Assembly: GCF_013817345.1 (NCBI RefSeq)
Contig: NZ_JACDCW010000002.1
Location: 71,498 to 116,147, forward strand
Origin: Methylibium sp.
Lineage (GTDB): Bacteria > Pseudomonadota > Gammaproteobacteria > Burkholderiales > Burkholderiaceae_C
DNA length: 44,650 nucleotides
Reading direction: 5' to 3'
Under the pieces are notes generated by a model. It had not been told where the DNA came from. It did not search any database and was given only the letters and a program-made list of their open reading frames with translations. Below, piece by piece: positions 18,251 through 27,638 of the stretch. The position numbers and the translations under genes are program-made. How positions within the stretch are numbered: position 1 is the first letter of the stretch; every line of letters begins with the position of its first letter.

Positions 18251-18856
18251 CTACTTCTTGCTGCCGCCGATGCCGAAGCCGGGCGGGAACAGCTGCCCGG
18301 CCTGCTTGTGCATCTGCTCTTGCATCTGCACGAAGAGCGTCTTGGACTGGTCGAGGTAGTTCGTCATCAGGCCCTGCATCATGGGCGCCTGCACATTCAT
18401 GAACTGCGTCCAAACTTCAGGACCGAGATTCTTGCCGCCGGTGACGCCGGACTGTTCCGAAAAGCGGCTCTGCATTTCGGTGAAGGCCTGAATATTCTTT
18501 TCCAGGTAGGAGCCCATCAGGCCCTGCATGGTGTGGCCGTAGAAGCGGATCATGTTGGCCAGCATCTCGCTCGAGAGCATGGGCACGCCGCCGGTTTCTT
18601 CTTCCAGAATGATCTGCAGCAGGATGCTGCGTGTCAGGTCCTCGCCGCTCTTGGCGTCGCGCACCACGAACTTTTCCTGCTCGAGCACCATGCGCTTCAC
18701 GTCCGCCAGCGTGATGTAGCCACTGCTGCGGGTGTCGTACAGCCGCCGGTTCGGGTATTTCTTGAGGATGCGCAACGCGACCTCGCCTGTTGCGGCCGAA
18801 TCGCCCTCCTCCTGCGGCGGTGCGCTGCGCTGGGATCGCGCCTTGCTCTGCGTCAT
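18251..18856 (-). CDS. phaR: Polyhydroxyalkanoate synthesis regulator PhaR
   Basis: DNA- and PHA-granule-binding repressor that controls phasin genes in PHB-accumulating bacteria. The 201 residues have the PHB/PHA accumulation regulator DNA-binding domain at the N-terminus ([20 protein letters not shown], then LADVKRMV) followed by two PHB-accumulation repeats ([12 protein letters not shown] and the [10 protein letters not shown] region). The C-terminus ends in a Gly/Lys tail. GAGGAG precedes the ATG at 18856. It heads a minus-strand run phaR-rimO-metC. The 165 nt to the divergent MAPEG gene must hold both promoters; no clear elements are visible there. Confidence 0.94.
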   Translation of the reverse strand: MTQSKARSQRSAPPQEEGDSAATGEVALRILKKYPNRRLYDTRSSGYITLADVKRMVLEQEKFVVRDAKSGEDLTRSILLQIILEEETGGVPMLSSEMLANMIRFYGHTMQGLMGSYLEKNIQAFTEMQSRFSEQSGVTGGKNLGPEVWTQFMNVQAPMMQGLMTNYLDQSKTLFVQMQEQMHKQAGQLFPPGFGIGGSKK

Positions 18857-19021
18857 GCGTTCGACTCCTCTGAGGCGGCCGATTCTAGGACGCGCTCGCT
18901 CGCATTCTCGGGGGTTTTCCCGCCGCGCCGCCGCACTGCGGCGTCAGTCGATACTGAGGGTGCCCCTTCGCCGCCAACCACGGCTGCGCTCTCGATTCGA
19001 CCCAGCCCTGCAGGAGCCGCC

Positions 19022-19411
19022 ATGACCCCCGAGCTCGAGTACCTCGTCTTCACCACCGTCTTCACTGCGTTGATGTGGGTGCCCTACACCGTCAATCTGA
19101 TCCTGGTGCGCGGCTTGAAGGATGCCGTCGGCTATCCGGAAAACCCGAAGCCGATCTACGCCTGGGCGCAGCGCATGAAGGCGGCGCACTACAACGCAGT
19201 GGAGAACCTGGTGGTCTTCGCGGCGCTGGTGCTCGTTGCGCATGCAGTCGACGTGCACAACGCGGTGACGGTGATGGCCTGCGTGGTCTTCTTCTGGGCG
19301 CGCGTGGTGCATTTCCTGGCCTACAGCTTTAAGGTGCCGTGGGTGCGCACGCTTGCCTTCGTGTTTGGGTTCGTCTGTCAGATGGCGCTGGCGTTCCAGG
19401 TGCTGACCTGA
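19022..19411 (+). CDS. MAPEG family integral membrane protein
   Basis: Small membrane protein of 129 residues with four predicted helices, matching the MAPEG superfamily (glutathione-dependent eicosanoid/peroxide enzymes in eukaryotes; the bacterial role is unclear). The family-typical segment AQRMKAAHYNAVENLVVFAA lies near residues 43-62 and ARVVHFLAYSFKVPWVRT near 95-112. CAGGAG lies 7 nt before the ATG at 19022; the open frame extends far upstream only as a shadow of phaR. Confidence 0.9.
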   Translation: MTPELEYLVFTTVFTALMWVPYTVNLILVRGLKDAVGYPENPKPIYAWAQRMKAAHYNAVENLVVFAALVLVAHAVDVHNAVTVMACVVFFWARVVHFLAYSFKVPWVRTLAFVFGFVCQMALAFQVLT

Positions 19412-19506
19412 GGATCGGGTCCGATCAACCCTTCGTCGTTCGCCGCTACGCCTTTCATCGCGGGCACGCCGTCTGCTCGGCTAAGTTGCTGCAAGACACC
19501 GAAACG

Positions 19507-19920
19507 ATGGACGCCAGATTGTTCTTCCCCGCCCCGCCTGCCCGTGTGCTCGCCATGCTGCGGCTCGTCGCGGGGTTGCTGCTGTGTGCTTCGCTGGCCG
19601 TCGCATCGGCTGCCGGCCTGACGATCACCAGCCCGGCGCCCAAGGAAACCATCCACGACAACTCCGGCGACGTCAACGTCGTGCTCAGCGTGGAAGATGG
19701 CGCGGTGCTGCCGCCGGGCTACCGTATCCGCCTGCTGCTCGACGGCGAGCCGGCGGCGCCCGACAACAGCCGCACACGCTTTCAGCTCTCCGGCGTCGAT
19801 CGCGGGAATCATGAATTGCAGGCACTGATCGTGGACGAAGACGGGCGGGTGCTGACCCGCTCTGCGCCCGTCACGTTCTACATGTGGCAAGCGTCGAGAC
19901 TCAATCCGCGCGGGCCGTAA
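19507..19920 (+). CDS. Small secreted beta-sandwich protein of unknown function
   Basis: Predicted exported protein of 137 residues. A hydrophobic signal (MLRLVAGLLLCASLAVASAA) ends in an AxA-type cleavage site near residue 37. The mature part begins LTITSPAPKETIHDNSGDVN and has GVDRGNHELQALIVDEDGRV, the pattern of an Ig-like or carbohydrate-binding-like beta domain often seen with DUF4124 proteins in Burkholderiales. The start at 19507 is uncertain: an internal ATG at 19555 would start exactly at the signal peptide, and neither has a good Shine-Dalgarno. The function is unknown. The 166 nt that follow show no gene. Confidence 0.65.
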   Translation: MDARLFFPAPPARVLAMLRLVAGLLLCASLAVASAAGLTITSPAPKETIHDNSGDVNVVLSVEDGAVLPPGYRIRLLLDGEPAAPDNSRTRFQLSGVDRGNHELQALIVDEDGRVLTRSAPVTFYMWQASRLNPRGP

Positions 19921-20086
19921 GCCTGACACGGGCACTCGCATCGCTCCCAATCCTGATGCTCGCTCTACGTGCTGTCTTGCGGGAGTGGTCGACACTGCGG
20001 ACCATGCCTGCGAAGATTTTATGCGCTGAGAGCAGTGCGCTGCCGACCGAACTTGCCGCGATCGACTCGGTCCCCATGAGCCGCGC

Positions 20087-23000
20087 ATGAGCCGCCGCAC
20101 CGCCTTCAAATTGGTAGCTGTCGGCGTGCTGCTGTTCGGCCTTTTTGCGCTGGTCGGTTTCGTGGTGGTGCCCGCACTCGTCGAGCGCCACGCGCCGGCG
20201 TATGCCGCCGAACGGCTCGACGCCGAGTTGACCGTCGGCGACACCGGCTTCAATCCCTTTTTGTTGCGCTTCGTGGCGCAGGATCTGCAGCTTGCGCGCA
20301 AGGCCGACCAAGAACCGTTGCTGACGCTCGAGCGGCTGGTCGTCGATCTCGACTGGTCGAGCCTGTGGGCGCAAGCCTGGAAGCTTTCCGCCCTGCGCCT
20401 GCAAGGCCTGCACGTGCGTGCCGAGATCGACGGCGACGGCCGCCTCGACTGGGCCGGCCTGTTGCGCCCTCGGGAAGATGAAGCGCAGCAATCGCCGCCG
20501 CCGGTTCTGCACGTCGAGCACGCCACCGTGGAGGCCGGCCGGCTCGCGCTGACCGACCTGCGGGGTCCCACGCCCGCCAGCGTGACGCTCGGCAACATCG
20601 AGATCGAAGCTTCCGACATCTCGACGCAGGGCGGCGAAGAGCGCCCGGAAGGTCGATACCGCCTAAGCGCTGTGATAGCCGAGGATGGCAGCTTGCGCGC
20701 GCAGGGCTCGATCGTGCTGCAGCCGGCGCTTCGCTCGGCCGGCGAACTGCAAGTGACCGGCCTGAACGTGGCCGCCGTCTGGCCGCTGTTGCGCGCTTCG
20801 CTCGGTCTCGATCTCGCACCGCCGGCGAGCGCCTTGAGCGCAAAGACGCGCTATGCGTACTCCGCCACGCAGGCTGCCCCGGCGCTGACACTCGATGCCG
20901 CCGAACTGCAGCTGACCGGCGTGGCGCTGCAGCCGACGGGCGCTAGCTCTCCCTTCTTGAGCCTCAAAACCATCTCCGCCACTGGCGGCCGGCTCGATCT
21001 GCAAACACACGAGTTGGCGTTCGCCGAAGTCGTCCTGGACGATGGCGCACTTGCCCTCGAGTTCGACAAGGAGGGCCGGCTCGACTGGCAGGCGCTGGGC
21101 GAGCCTGCGGCGGCACCGACTGACGAAAAGAATGCACAGCCAGCCGACGAGCGCGAGCCGGCGGAACAAGACGCGCCGCCGTGGCGGGTCCGCATCGAAG
21201 CGCTGCGTGTGGAAGGCGTCGCGCTGCGGGCTGCCGACCGGAGCCGGCCGATTCCGCTGGTCCTCGACATTGCGAAGCTCAGCGGCACAACCGGCGTGGC
21301 GCTCGATTTCGGTCCCGGTGCAGCGCGAACCCGGCTCAGCGCGCTCACCGCGCAACTCGAAGCGCCAAGGCTGGCTGCCATCGGCGCAGCCGAGCCGCTG
21401 CTGGCTTTCGACACGCTGTCTGTTGCCGGCGCTGGGCTCGACACCGGCGAGCGCAGCATCCGGATCGGCGAGATCGCCGCCCAGGGTGGGAGCGCCCAAG
21501 TGGAACTGGCCGAAGGCGGTCAGCCCGGTCTCCTGCAAGCCTTGCGCTCCGGCGAGGCACCCGTCGAAACGGCGCCTGCCGAGAGTGGCCAACCCGACCG
21601 CGGGTCCGGAGAACCGGAACGCCAGCCCGACTCGGCACAAACCGGGCGATCCGAGCCGCCTCGCGTCGGCTCAGATGCCAATGCCAATGCCAATGCCAAT
21701 GCCAATGCCAATGCCAATGCCAATGCCGGTGCCGACGCGCCGACCGACTGGCGCTACGCGCTCGACGCCTTTCGCGCCAATGGTGTGGCCCTGGCCCTGC
21801 GCCACGGCGGCTACGAGCCGGCCATTGAATACACCGCCGAGCTGAAGGACGCCACCCTCGCCAACATCGCCAGTGCCGCCGACACGCCGATGCAACTCGA
21901 CGCGCAATTGGCGCTGGCCGGTGGCGGCAGCTTGACGGCCAAAGGAGCCATCGCCCAAAGCGGCGAGAGCGGCGACGTCGAGCTCCAACTCGACCGGCTG
22001 CCGCTGCTCCCCTTGCAACCGCTGCTCGCACGCCATGCCCGGCTGGAGATGCGCTCGGGCCTGCTTTCGGCGAAGGGGCGGCTCGAACTGCGCCCCGGCG
22101 AGACCAACGGCTTCGCGTTGCGCGCCACCGGCGACGCGACGGTCGACGCCGTGCGCATCGACGAGGCCGACTCGGAGGAGCGCTTCCTCGCCTGGCGCTC
22201 GCTGCAAGCCGAGGGCGTGACGCTCGACACCGCCCCCGGCCGCCTGACGATCCGCGAGATCGAAGTGCAGGAGCCCGGCGCCAAGCTGGTCATCGCCGAG
22301 GACCGCTCGGTCAACCTCACGCAAGTGATCCGCGACGATCCGAATGCCGCCGCGCGCACTGCAAACCCTCCGGCGCCGGAAGAGGTGCCCTTCGAAGTGG
22401 CGATAGAGCGCATCCGCATCCAGCGCGGCGTGCTCGACTACGCCGACCTCAGCCTGTTGCTGCCGTTCTCCACGCAGATCACGTCGCTCAACGGCAGCAT
22501 GCTTGGCATCACCACCGCTCGCGGCGAGCGGGCGCGCGTGCAGGCCGCCGGGCAGATCGAGCCCTTCGGCTCCGCGCGCGTGAACGGCAGCCTGCTGCCC
22601 TTCGCGCCGACGGAATTCCTCGACCTGCGCGTGCGCATGAACAACGTGGCGATGCCGCCGCTCTCGCCCTACACGGCCACCTTCGCGGGCCGCACGGTGG
22701 CCGAAGGCAAGCTCTGGCTCGATCTCGAATACCGCATCGAGAACGGCCAACTGCTCGGTGAGAACAAGATCCGGCTCGACGACTTCCGGCTCGGAGAACG
22801 CGTCGCAGCGCCCAACGCGCTCGACGTGCCGCTCGATCTGGCCGTGGCGCTGCTCACCGACGCGCAGGGCCGCATCGACGTGGCGGTGCCCGTGCGCGGC
22901 GATGTCGGCGACCCGGAGTTCGACATCGGCGCCCTCGTGCGCGAGGCGCTCGGCAGTCTGCTCAAGCGCGTCGTCACGGCGCCGTTTCGCGCCCTCGGCC

Positions 23001-23692
23001 GGCTGTTCGACGGCAAGGACGGCGACGAGCAGCTCGCCCAGATCGAGTTCCGCGCCGGCAGCGACGCGCTGGCGCCGCCGCAGCGCGAAAAACTCGAAGA
23101 GGTGGGGCGCGCCCTCGCAGAGCGACCCCGGCTGCAGCTCGCCGTGAGCGGCACGTATGCCGCCGAACGCGACACGCAGGCGCTGCGCCGGCAGGCGGCA
23201 CGCCGCGAGTTGGCACGCGTGCTGGGCGACGAGCCGGCCGCAGGCGAATCGCAGGGGCTGATCGCGTTCGGAAGCGAACGCACGCAGCGCGCACTCGAAA
23301 CGCTGCTGGTCGAACACGCCGGTGAACAAGCGCTGCGCGAACTGCGTGCCGCGCCGCCCCAGCCAGCGGCTGCAGCCAGCGGAGCGGAGGCGAGCACCGG
23401 CCGCCCGGGCGGTGCGCAGCCCGATGACCTGTACCGCACCATGTTCGAGCGCATCGCCCAGAGCTTTCCCCTGCCCGACGCGGCCGTGCAACGGCTCGCG
23501 GCGCGACGTGCCGACGCGATCCGCGACTACCTGATCGGCAAGGCCGGCGCGCCGGCCGATCGGGTGAAGATCGGGCCGATCCGGTCGGTGGAAGAGACGG
23601 AGGGCCGCACCGTCAGCACGAAGCTGACACTCGACGCAGTGGCGCCGCCAACAAGCTCGGCGAACATGGACAGCGGTGCAGCGTTGCGGTGA
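20087..23692 (+). CDS. DUF748 AsmA-like envelope protein
   Basis: Large envelope protein of 1201 residues, matching the DUF748/AsmA-like group thought to bridge the periplasm or move lipids. An N-terminal membrane helix (about residues 5-30, LVAVGVLLFGLFALVGFVVV) anchors it; the rest is periplasmic, with repeated beta-rich segments such as LDWAGLLR and LDWQALGEP. The conserved DUF748 stretch runs from about residue 760 (VPFEVAIERIRIQRGVLDYA) to 970. After it comes IEFRAGSDALAPPQREKLEE, an OmpA-like segment usual at the end of DUF748 proteins. Residues 531-546 are an Ala-Asn repeat in a disordered linker. The gene stands alone and converges with the nitroreductase. Confidence 0.85.
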   Translation: MSRRTAFKLVAVGVLLFGLFALVGFVVVPALVERHAPAYAAERLDAELTVGDTGFNPFLLRFVAQDLQLARKADQEPLLTLERLVVDLDWSSLWAQAWKLSALRLQGLHVRAEIDGDGRLDWAGLLRPREDEAQQSPPPVLHVEHATVEAGRLALTDLRGPTPASVTLGNIEIEASDISTQGGEERPEGRYRLSAVIAEDGSLRAQGSIVLQPALRSAGELQVTGLNVAAVWPLLRASLGLDLAPPASALSAKTRYAYSATQAAPALTLDAAELQLTGVALQPTGASSPFLSLKTISATGGRLDLQTHELAFAEVVLDDGALALEFDKEGRLDWQALGEPAAAPTDEKNAQPADEREPAEQDAPPWRVRIEALRVEGVALRAADRSRPIPLVLDIAKLSGTTGVALDFGPGAARTRLSALTAQLEAPRLAAIGAAEPLLAFDTLSVAGAGLDTGERSIRIGEIAAQGGSAQVELAEGGQPGLLQALRSGEAPVETAPAESGQPDRGSGEPERQPDSAQTGRSEPPRVGSDANANANANANANANANAGADAPTDWRYALDAFRANGVALALRHGGYEPAIEYTAELKDATLANIASAADTPMQLDAQLALAGGGSLTAKGAIAQSGESGDVELQLDRLPLLPLQPLLARHARLEMRSGLLSAKGRLELRPGETNGFALRATGDATVDAVRIDEADSEERFLAWRSLQAEGVTLDTAPGRLTIREIEVQEPGAKLVIAEDRSVNLTQVIRDDPNAAARTANPPAPEEVPFEVAIERIRIQRGVLDYADLSLLLPFSTQITSLNGSMLGITTARGERARVQAAGQIEPFGSARVNGSLLPFAPTEFLDLRVRMNNVAMPPLSPYTATFAGRTVAEGKLWLDLEYRIENGQLLGENKIRLDDFRLGERVAAPNALDVPLDLAVALLTDAQGRIDVAVPVRGDVGDPEFDIGALVREALGSLLKRVVTAPFRALGRLFDGKDGDEQLAQIEFRAGSDALAPPQREKLEEVGRALAERPRLQLAVSGTYAAERDTQALRRQAARRELARVLGDEPAAGESQGLIAFGSERTQRALETLLVEHAGEQALRELRAAPPQPAAAASGAEASTGRPGGAQPDDLYRTMFERIAQSFPLPDAAVQRLAARRADAIRDYLIGKAGAPADRVKIGPIRSVEETEGRTVSTKLTLDAVAPPTSSANMDSGAALR
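21677..21724 (+). repeat. Hexanucleotide tandem repeat (GCCAAT)8 inside the DUF748 gene
   Basis: Eight perfect copies of a 6-nt unit encode alternating Ala-Asn, followed by one degenerate copy (GCCGGT). Because the unit is six bases, copy-number change would not shift the frame. It lies in a Pro/Glu/Ser-rich low-complexity linker. Confidence 0.98.
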
Positions 23693-23709
23693 AAACCGGA
23701 CGCATCGCT

Positions 23710-23726
23710 CGGCAGCAGCACTGCCG
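23710..23726. terminator. Possible terminator between the DUF748 gene and the nitroreductase
   Basis: CGGCAG and CTGCCG arms around a 5-nt loop lie in the 72 nt between these convergent genes. No T-run follows on either strand. Confidence 0.3.
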
Positions 23727-23764
23727 CCGAGGCCCGTCGCATCCGATGATGAACCGGCTGCGAT

Positions 23765-24379
23765 TCAGAAACGGCGGGCTGCGGCGTCCTGGACCGGCTC
23801 GTCAGCGCCCCTCCAGACCGACAGAACGCCTGCGACGGGCATCGGCGAAACCGGAGGCGGACTCCGGGCGATGCTGCCGATGCTGATGAAGCCCGCCAAT
23901 GTCTCCGCGCTCTCGACACCGAGCGCCTCGCGCAGCCGCGCATCGGCGCAACGCTCTCCGCTGAGGATGATCGCTCCGAAGCCCATGTAGTGCGCGGCCA
24001 GCAACACGTGCCCCAGCGCCGCCCCGGCCGCGAGCCACTGCTCGTGCGGCGGCACCACGACGTTGCGCCTGGGCCGCACGACGAAGCCGAGGACCACCGG
24101 CGCATGCGTTGCATGCTCCCGGGCCTTGGCCAGGTCCTCCGTTGAAGCGAGCGGATCTCGCCGCAGCTTTTCTTCCTCGAACAAGCGGGCCAGCCGCGGT
24201 CGCTGCGCGCGCGCAAACTCGATCAGCCGCCACGGCAGCAAGCCGCCATGGTCCGGCGCTCGCAGCGCCGCGCCGACGATGCCTTCGAGCTGTTCGGGCG
24301 ACGGACCCGGGCCGCACAGGCGCTTGGGGGACACCGAGCGCCGGGTCAGCATCGAGGCGAGCACGGAAGTGGCGATCAT
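23765..24379 (-). CDS. aoxC: Nitroreductase family protein downstream of aioBA (AoxC-like)
   Basis: FMN-dependent oxidoreductase of the nitroreductase superfamily, 204 residues, YdjA-like. The FMN-binding start is LTRRSVSPKRL, then APDHGGLLPWRLIEF near residues 41-55; AAHYMGFGAIILSGE and the C-terminal SIGSIA also match. GGAGGAA lies 7 nt before the ATG at 24379. It follows aioA by 30 nt on the same strand, so it should be co-transcribed with the arsenite oxidase genes. Several aio operons of Betaproteobacteria have a nitroreductase in this place (named aoxC); its role in arsenite oxidation is unproven. The cytochrome c gene that often follows is missing. Confidence 0.85.
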   Translation of the reverse strand: MIATSVLASMLTRRSVSPKRLCGPGPSPEQLEGIVGAALRAPDHGGLLPWRLIEFARAQRPRLARLFEEEKLRRDPLASTEDLAKAREHATHAPVVLGFVVRPRRNVVVPPHEQWLAAGAALGHVLLAAHYMGFGAIILSGERCADARLREALGVESAETLAGFISIGSIARSPPPVSPMPVAGVLSVWRGADEPVQDAAARRF

Positions 24380-24409
24380 TCGAGATTCCTCCGGTGAAAG
24401 GAGAAGGGA

Positions 24410-26908
24410 TCAGGCTTTGCCGTTGCTCACGTTGTCGTAGGAGCGCCGCTTGGTCGATACCGTCCGCTTGTACTCGTCGATCGAGCCCACACGGCGAATG
24501 CTGGCCCAGGTGCCCTTGTAGTACGGGATGACGTTGCGGTCGGTCCATTCCGTCGTCACGTCGCCCGCGATGCCCTTGACGTAGCCGAACACCATGAAGG
24601 TCTGCCCGGGTTTGGCATCGACGACCGGGTAGGCCATCGCGAAGGTCGAGCCGTAGTCGTTCCACACCTCGACCACGTCGCCGGCACCGGCGCCCACCGC
24701 CTTCATGTCGTCCGGGTTCAGCTCGATGTAGGCCATGGGGTAGCGGCCCTTGATGAAGCTGTCGTACTGGTTGTGATAAGCCGTCTGCCAGATCTCGTTG
24801 TTGCGGCCGTTGTTGATCCAATACTTGTGCTTGGCCTTTTGCGTTTCCACCGGCTTGGGCAGCCCCGGCCACGGCGCGGGCTTGAACTGCGCAATGCCGT
24901 CCTTGGTGCCGAACTTCTCGGTGTAAAGCATCGTCGTGCCGATCAGCTTGCCGTCTTTCACTTCCTTGATCGGAAGCTGTACGCCGTCGTTGCCGGCGGC
25001 GCGCAGCAGCGCGTACGTCGCAAGGTGGCCGGTGTCGTCGCCCTGGCTGTCGATCGGCGGCGCGCCGGGGCGGCCGGCGCGGCGGAAGCCGTCGTTGAAG
25101 GCGTCTTCCTCCGTTTTCCAGTCGAAGCCGGCGAAGCGCTCGGCCATCTTCGCGTTGCCTTCGGTTTGATAGAGCGTGCGCACCTTGTTGGCAATCATTG
25201 CGGCGATGAGGCAGTCGGGTTGGGCGGCGCCCGGCGCGTCCATGAACTTCTCGCTCAGGCGCATGCGGCGCTCGCCGTTCATCGAGGTCAGATTCATCTC
25301 GCCGGGATGCGCGGAGGGCAGCATCAGATGCGCCGCCTCAGCCAGCATGGTCGGGTACAGGTTGATCGACGCGACGAAGAGGCCGCCCTGCTTCGTCGCT
25401 TCGTAGATCACATCGACCATCTGCTGCGGCGTCGCGCCGCGCGCCTTGGACATGGCCGCCTTGACGATCTGGCTGCGCCTGAGCACCGCCTCGCGCAGTT
25501 GCTGCGAGTTGTTGCTGGTCTGGAAGTTGTTGCAGGCCCACCAGGTCATCATCCGGCCCCTGCCCTGGATGAGCTCCTGATCGACATAGATCTTCTCGCC
25601 GGTGGGATGCGGCGGGCGCGTGTAGCCCTCCTGGTGGCCTCCCATGCGCACGACGCCGGTGCCGCGGCGGCCGCCCACGTTGTGCGTGGCCAGCACCAGA
25701 TCGACCATCGCCGACTGGATCAGGTAGTTATCGTTGCCCCAGATGATTCCCTTCTCGTACGCGTGCATGGTGCGCGGTCGCGCGCCGCCGGCCTTGGGCT
25801 GGTAGGCCCACTCGGCCGCCTGGCGCAGTTTGGCGACGGACACGCCGGTGATGCGCGAGCACTCGTCGAGCGACAGGCGATTGGCCTTGACGGCCTCGTC
25901 GAATCCCTTCGTGCGCTTGGCGATGAAGTCCTGGTCGTGCCAACCCTGCTCGACCACGTGCGTCAGTAGGCCGTTGAACAGCGCGACGTCGGTGCCGGGC
26001 TGCAGGTCGAGGTGCAGCACGTTTTCCTTGCCGGCGGCCGTTTCGGCCACGGAGAGCGAGACCGTGCGGCGCGGGTCGATGAAGATGATCTTCGCCGGCC
26101 CGACGGCCTCGTTGCCGAACAGCTTTTTCTTCTTCTCCACCGTGTTGCCCTGCAGGTTCGGCAGCCAGTGGTTGAGGAAGTAGTTGGTCTGGTTCTCGTA
26201 GGGGTTGTTGCCGGTCGAGATGATGACGTCGGCCAGTTGCGCGTCCTCGTAGCTGTTGTTCAGCTCCATGACGCCCATCTCGCGCGTCGCGTGGCATTCC
26301 GAGTTGTAAGCCGGGCGGTTGTGGATGCGCACGGTCGGCGTCTGGATGGCGCTGAACATCAGCTTGCCCGAGCCCCAGGTGTTCTCGAAGCCGCCGCCGG
26401 CGCCGCCATGGTCGAAGGCGGAGAAGGCAATGGCGTTCGGCCCGTCGGTATCGAGCACCTTCTTGATCAGGCCGGCGTAGATCGCCAGGGCGGAGTCCCA
26501 GTCGATATCGACCCACTGATCGCCCGTGTAGAGCCGGGGCGAAAGCATCCGGTCGGCCGCGATGCCGTCGGCCGTGTACATGTAGCTGGCCATCTTGCCG
26601 CCGCGCGTGGAACTCAGGCCGCTGTTCACGACGCACTGCTTGTCGGGAATGATCATGATGTTCGAACGCTTGCCGGACTTGTCCTCGATCACGTTCGTCA
26701 TGGCCGGCGTCATCGTCACGGCCAGCGGCGGCAGCTGCTGCGTGAAGTCGAGGCCGAGCGCGTTCTGGCTCGCGGCGCGGCCGCCCTCGCTGCCCTCGTC
26801 CCATTTGTAGACGTGATAGCCGCATCCGACGATGCAGAAGTGGCAAGTCATGTTGGTCTTCTGCGCGCCGGTCGGCGGCAGGGCGATGCGGTCCTTGCGG
26901 TTCGTCAT
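24410..26908 (-). CDS. aioA: Arsenite oxidase large (molybdopterin) subunit AioA
   Basis: Catalytic subunit of periplasmic arsenite oxidase, oxidising arsenite to arsenate at a bis-MGD molybdenum centre. The 832 residues fit the family (A. faecalis about 825). The 3Fe-4S cluster site is [15 protein letters not shown] with Cys22, Cys25 and Cys29, and a serine in SGLSSTRGG (about 99) replaces the fourth cysteine, the AioA hallmark. [17 protein letters not shown] and [12 protein letters not shown] are typical of AioA over other DMSO-reductase enzymes. There is no signal peptide, as expected: it is exported by hitchhiking with AioB. GAGGAGG precedes the ATG, 10 nt after aioB stops. Confidence 0.98.
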   Translation of the reverse strand: MTNRKDRIALPPTGAQKTNMTCHFCIVGCGYHVYKWDEGSEGGRAASQNALGLDFTQQLPPLAVTMTPAMTNVIEDKSGKRSNIMIIPDKQCVVNSGLSSTRGGKMASYMYTADGIAADRMLSPRLYTGDQWVDIDWDSALAIYAGLIKKVLDTDGPNAIAFSAFDHGGAGGGFENTWGSGKLMFSAIQTPTVRIHNRPAYNSECHATREMGVMELNNSYEDAQLADVIISTGNNPYENQTNYFLNHWLPNLQGNTVEKKKKLFGNEAVGPAKIIFIDPRRTVSLSVAETAAGKENVLHLDLQPGTDVALFNGLLTHVVEQGWHDQDFIAKRTKGFDEAVKANRLSLDECSRITGVSVAKLRQAAEWAYQPKAGGARPRTMHAYEKGIIWGNDNYLIQSAMVDLVLATHNVGGRRGTGVVRMGGHQEGYTRPPHPTGEKIYVDQELIQGRGRMMTWWACNNFQTSNNSQQLREAVLRRSQIVKAAMSKARGATPQQMVDVIYEATKQGGLFVASINLYPTMLAEAAHLMLPSAHPGEMNLTSMNGERRMRLSEKFMDAPGAAQPDCLIAAMIANKVRTLYQTEGNAKMAERFAGFDWKTEEDAFNDGFRRAGRPGAPPIDSQGDDTGHLATYALLRAAGNDGVQLPIKEVKDGKLIGTTMLYTEKFGTKDGIAQFKPAPWPGLPKPVETQKAKHKYWINNGRNNEIWQTAYHNQYDSFIKGRYPMAYIELNPDDMKAVGAGAGDVVEVWNDYGSTFAMAYPVVDAKPGQTFMVFGYVKGIAGDVTTEWTDRNVIPYYKGTWASIRRVGSIDEYKRTVSTKRRSYDNVSNGKA

Positions 26909-26918
26909 GGCAGCCTCC

Positions 26919-27428
26919 TCAGAGCACGTTGGACTGGCGGCCGTAGATCAGGCCCTGCACGCCGGTGGCGGTGATCGCCCCGTCGCTGGCGACAGCGAGG
27001 CTGACCTGCGGCAGGTTCTCCGTGGCCTGACCGCAGATCATTTGCCCGCCCATCTCCGGGTCGAACTGGCTGTAGTGGCAGCCGCACTTGAAGGACTTCG
27101 CCTGCACGTCGTAGCTGACCGGGCAGCCCATGTGCGTGCACAGGATGCTGTAGGCGACGATGTCGCCCTCCGGCCCAACGCCGCCTTGCACCTTGTGGCC
27201 CATCTTGAGCATCGTGCAGGGCGAGGCGTCGTCCGGGTACGTGAAGCTCACGGGTTCATTGACCTTCAGGCCGGAAGCCATGGCGACCGGCTTGCGGGGA
27301 TACGGCAGGGTTGTGCGGCCGGCTTCGACCTGAGCCGCCTGCGCAGCGCCCGGGCTGGCGATGGCGACGCCGGCGGCGGTGGCCCCGGAGACTTTGAAGA
27401 ACATTCGGCGGCTGACGGTGGAATCCAT
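26919..27428 (-). CDS. aioB: Arsenite oxidase Rieske subunit AioB
   Basis: Small subunit carrying a 2Fe-2S Rieske cluster that takes electrons from AioA and passes them to a c-type cytochrome or azurin. It has 169 residues. The twin-arginine signal VSRRMFFK with a hydrophobic stretch ending in AAQA directs the folded AioAB complex to the periplasm. Cluster ligands are Cys97 and His99 (CTHMGC) and Cys115 and His118 (CGCH); Cys102 and Cys117 could form the Rieske disulfide, which some AioB proteins lack. GAGGGAG precedes the ATG at 27428; the longer open frame upstream is a shadow of aioX. It is the first gene of aioBA, downstream of a predicted sigma-54 promoter. Confidence 0.97.
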   Translation of the reverse strand: MDSTVSRRMFFKVSGATAAGVAIASPGAAQAAQVEAGRTTLPYPRKPVAMASGLKVNEPVSFTYPDDASPCTMLKMGHKVQGGVGPEGDIVAYSILCTHMGCPVSYDVQAKSFKCGCHYSQFDPEMGGQMICGQATENLPQVSLAVASDGAITATGVQGLIYGRQSNVL

Positions 27429-27477
27429 GGGCTCCCTCTCGGTTGGATGACGCGCTCTTTGCTGACGCCGTTCAATG

Positions 27478-27494
27478 TGCGAGAAACATGCCGC
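27478..27494 (-). promoter_or_regulatory. Predicted sigma-54 (-24/-12) promoter of aioBA
   Basis: On the minus strand the sequence GCGGCATGTTTCTCGCA matches YTGGCACG-N4-TTGCW with the invariant GG and GC exactly 10 nt apart; four consensus positions differ. Transcription would start near 27467, giving a leader of about 38 nt before aioB. A sigma-54 promoter is expected because AioR has the RpoN-activating AAA+ domain and known aio operons depend on RpoN. Confidence 0.65.
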
Positions 27495-27555
27495 TTCGGC
27501 TGTGCTGGCCAAGTCCTTGATCCGAAACGACTTTTCCCCACGCCCGGAAATTGGC

Positions 27556-27571
27556 GTTACGTCGTCGTAAC
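27556..27571. promoter_or_regulatory. AioR-binding site 1, GTTAC-N6-GTAAC
   Basis: Perfect inverted repeat (the full arms here extend to GCGTTACG/CGTAACGC) centred about 97 nt upstream of the predicted aioB transcription start, the normal range for an enhancer-type activator. It matches the form GTTNC-N6-GNAAC that I recall as the reported AioR motif. Confidence 0.75.
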
Positions 27572-27599
27572 GCGGGTTTGTCCGATCTGTCGGTGATGC

Positions 27600-27615
27600 G
27601 TTACCTCGCCGTAAC
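27600..27615. promoter_or_regulatory. AioR-binding site 2, GTTAC-N6-GTAAC
   Basis: Second copy of the same inverted repeat, 44 nt centre-to-centre from the first and ending 23 nt before the aioX start codon. It could act with site 1 on aioBA and, being so close to aioX, could also affect aioXSR expression. Confidence 0.72.
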
Positions 27616-27638
27616 CTTCGAATAGAGGAGGAGGCAGC

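Noticed and set aside
24410-26908. AioA considered as another DMSO-reductase enzyme such as arsenate respiratory reductase or formate dehydrogenase
   Set aside because: The serine in place of the fourth cluster cysteine, the lack of a Tat signal and the Rieske partner gene fit only arsenite oxidase.
27500-27520. A second sigma-54-like element (TTGGCCAGC...) upstream of aioB
   Set aside because: The GG to GC distance is not 10 nt; the element at 27478-27494 fits better.
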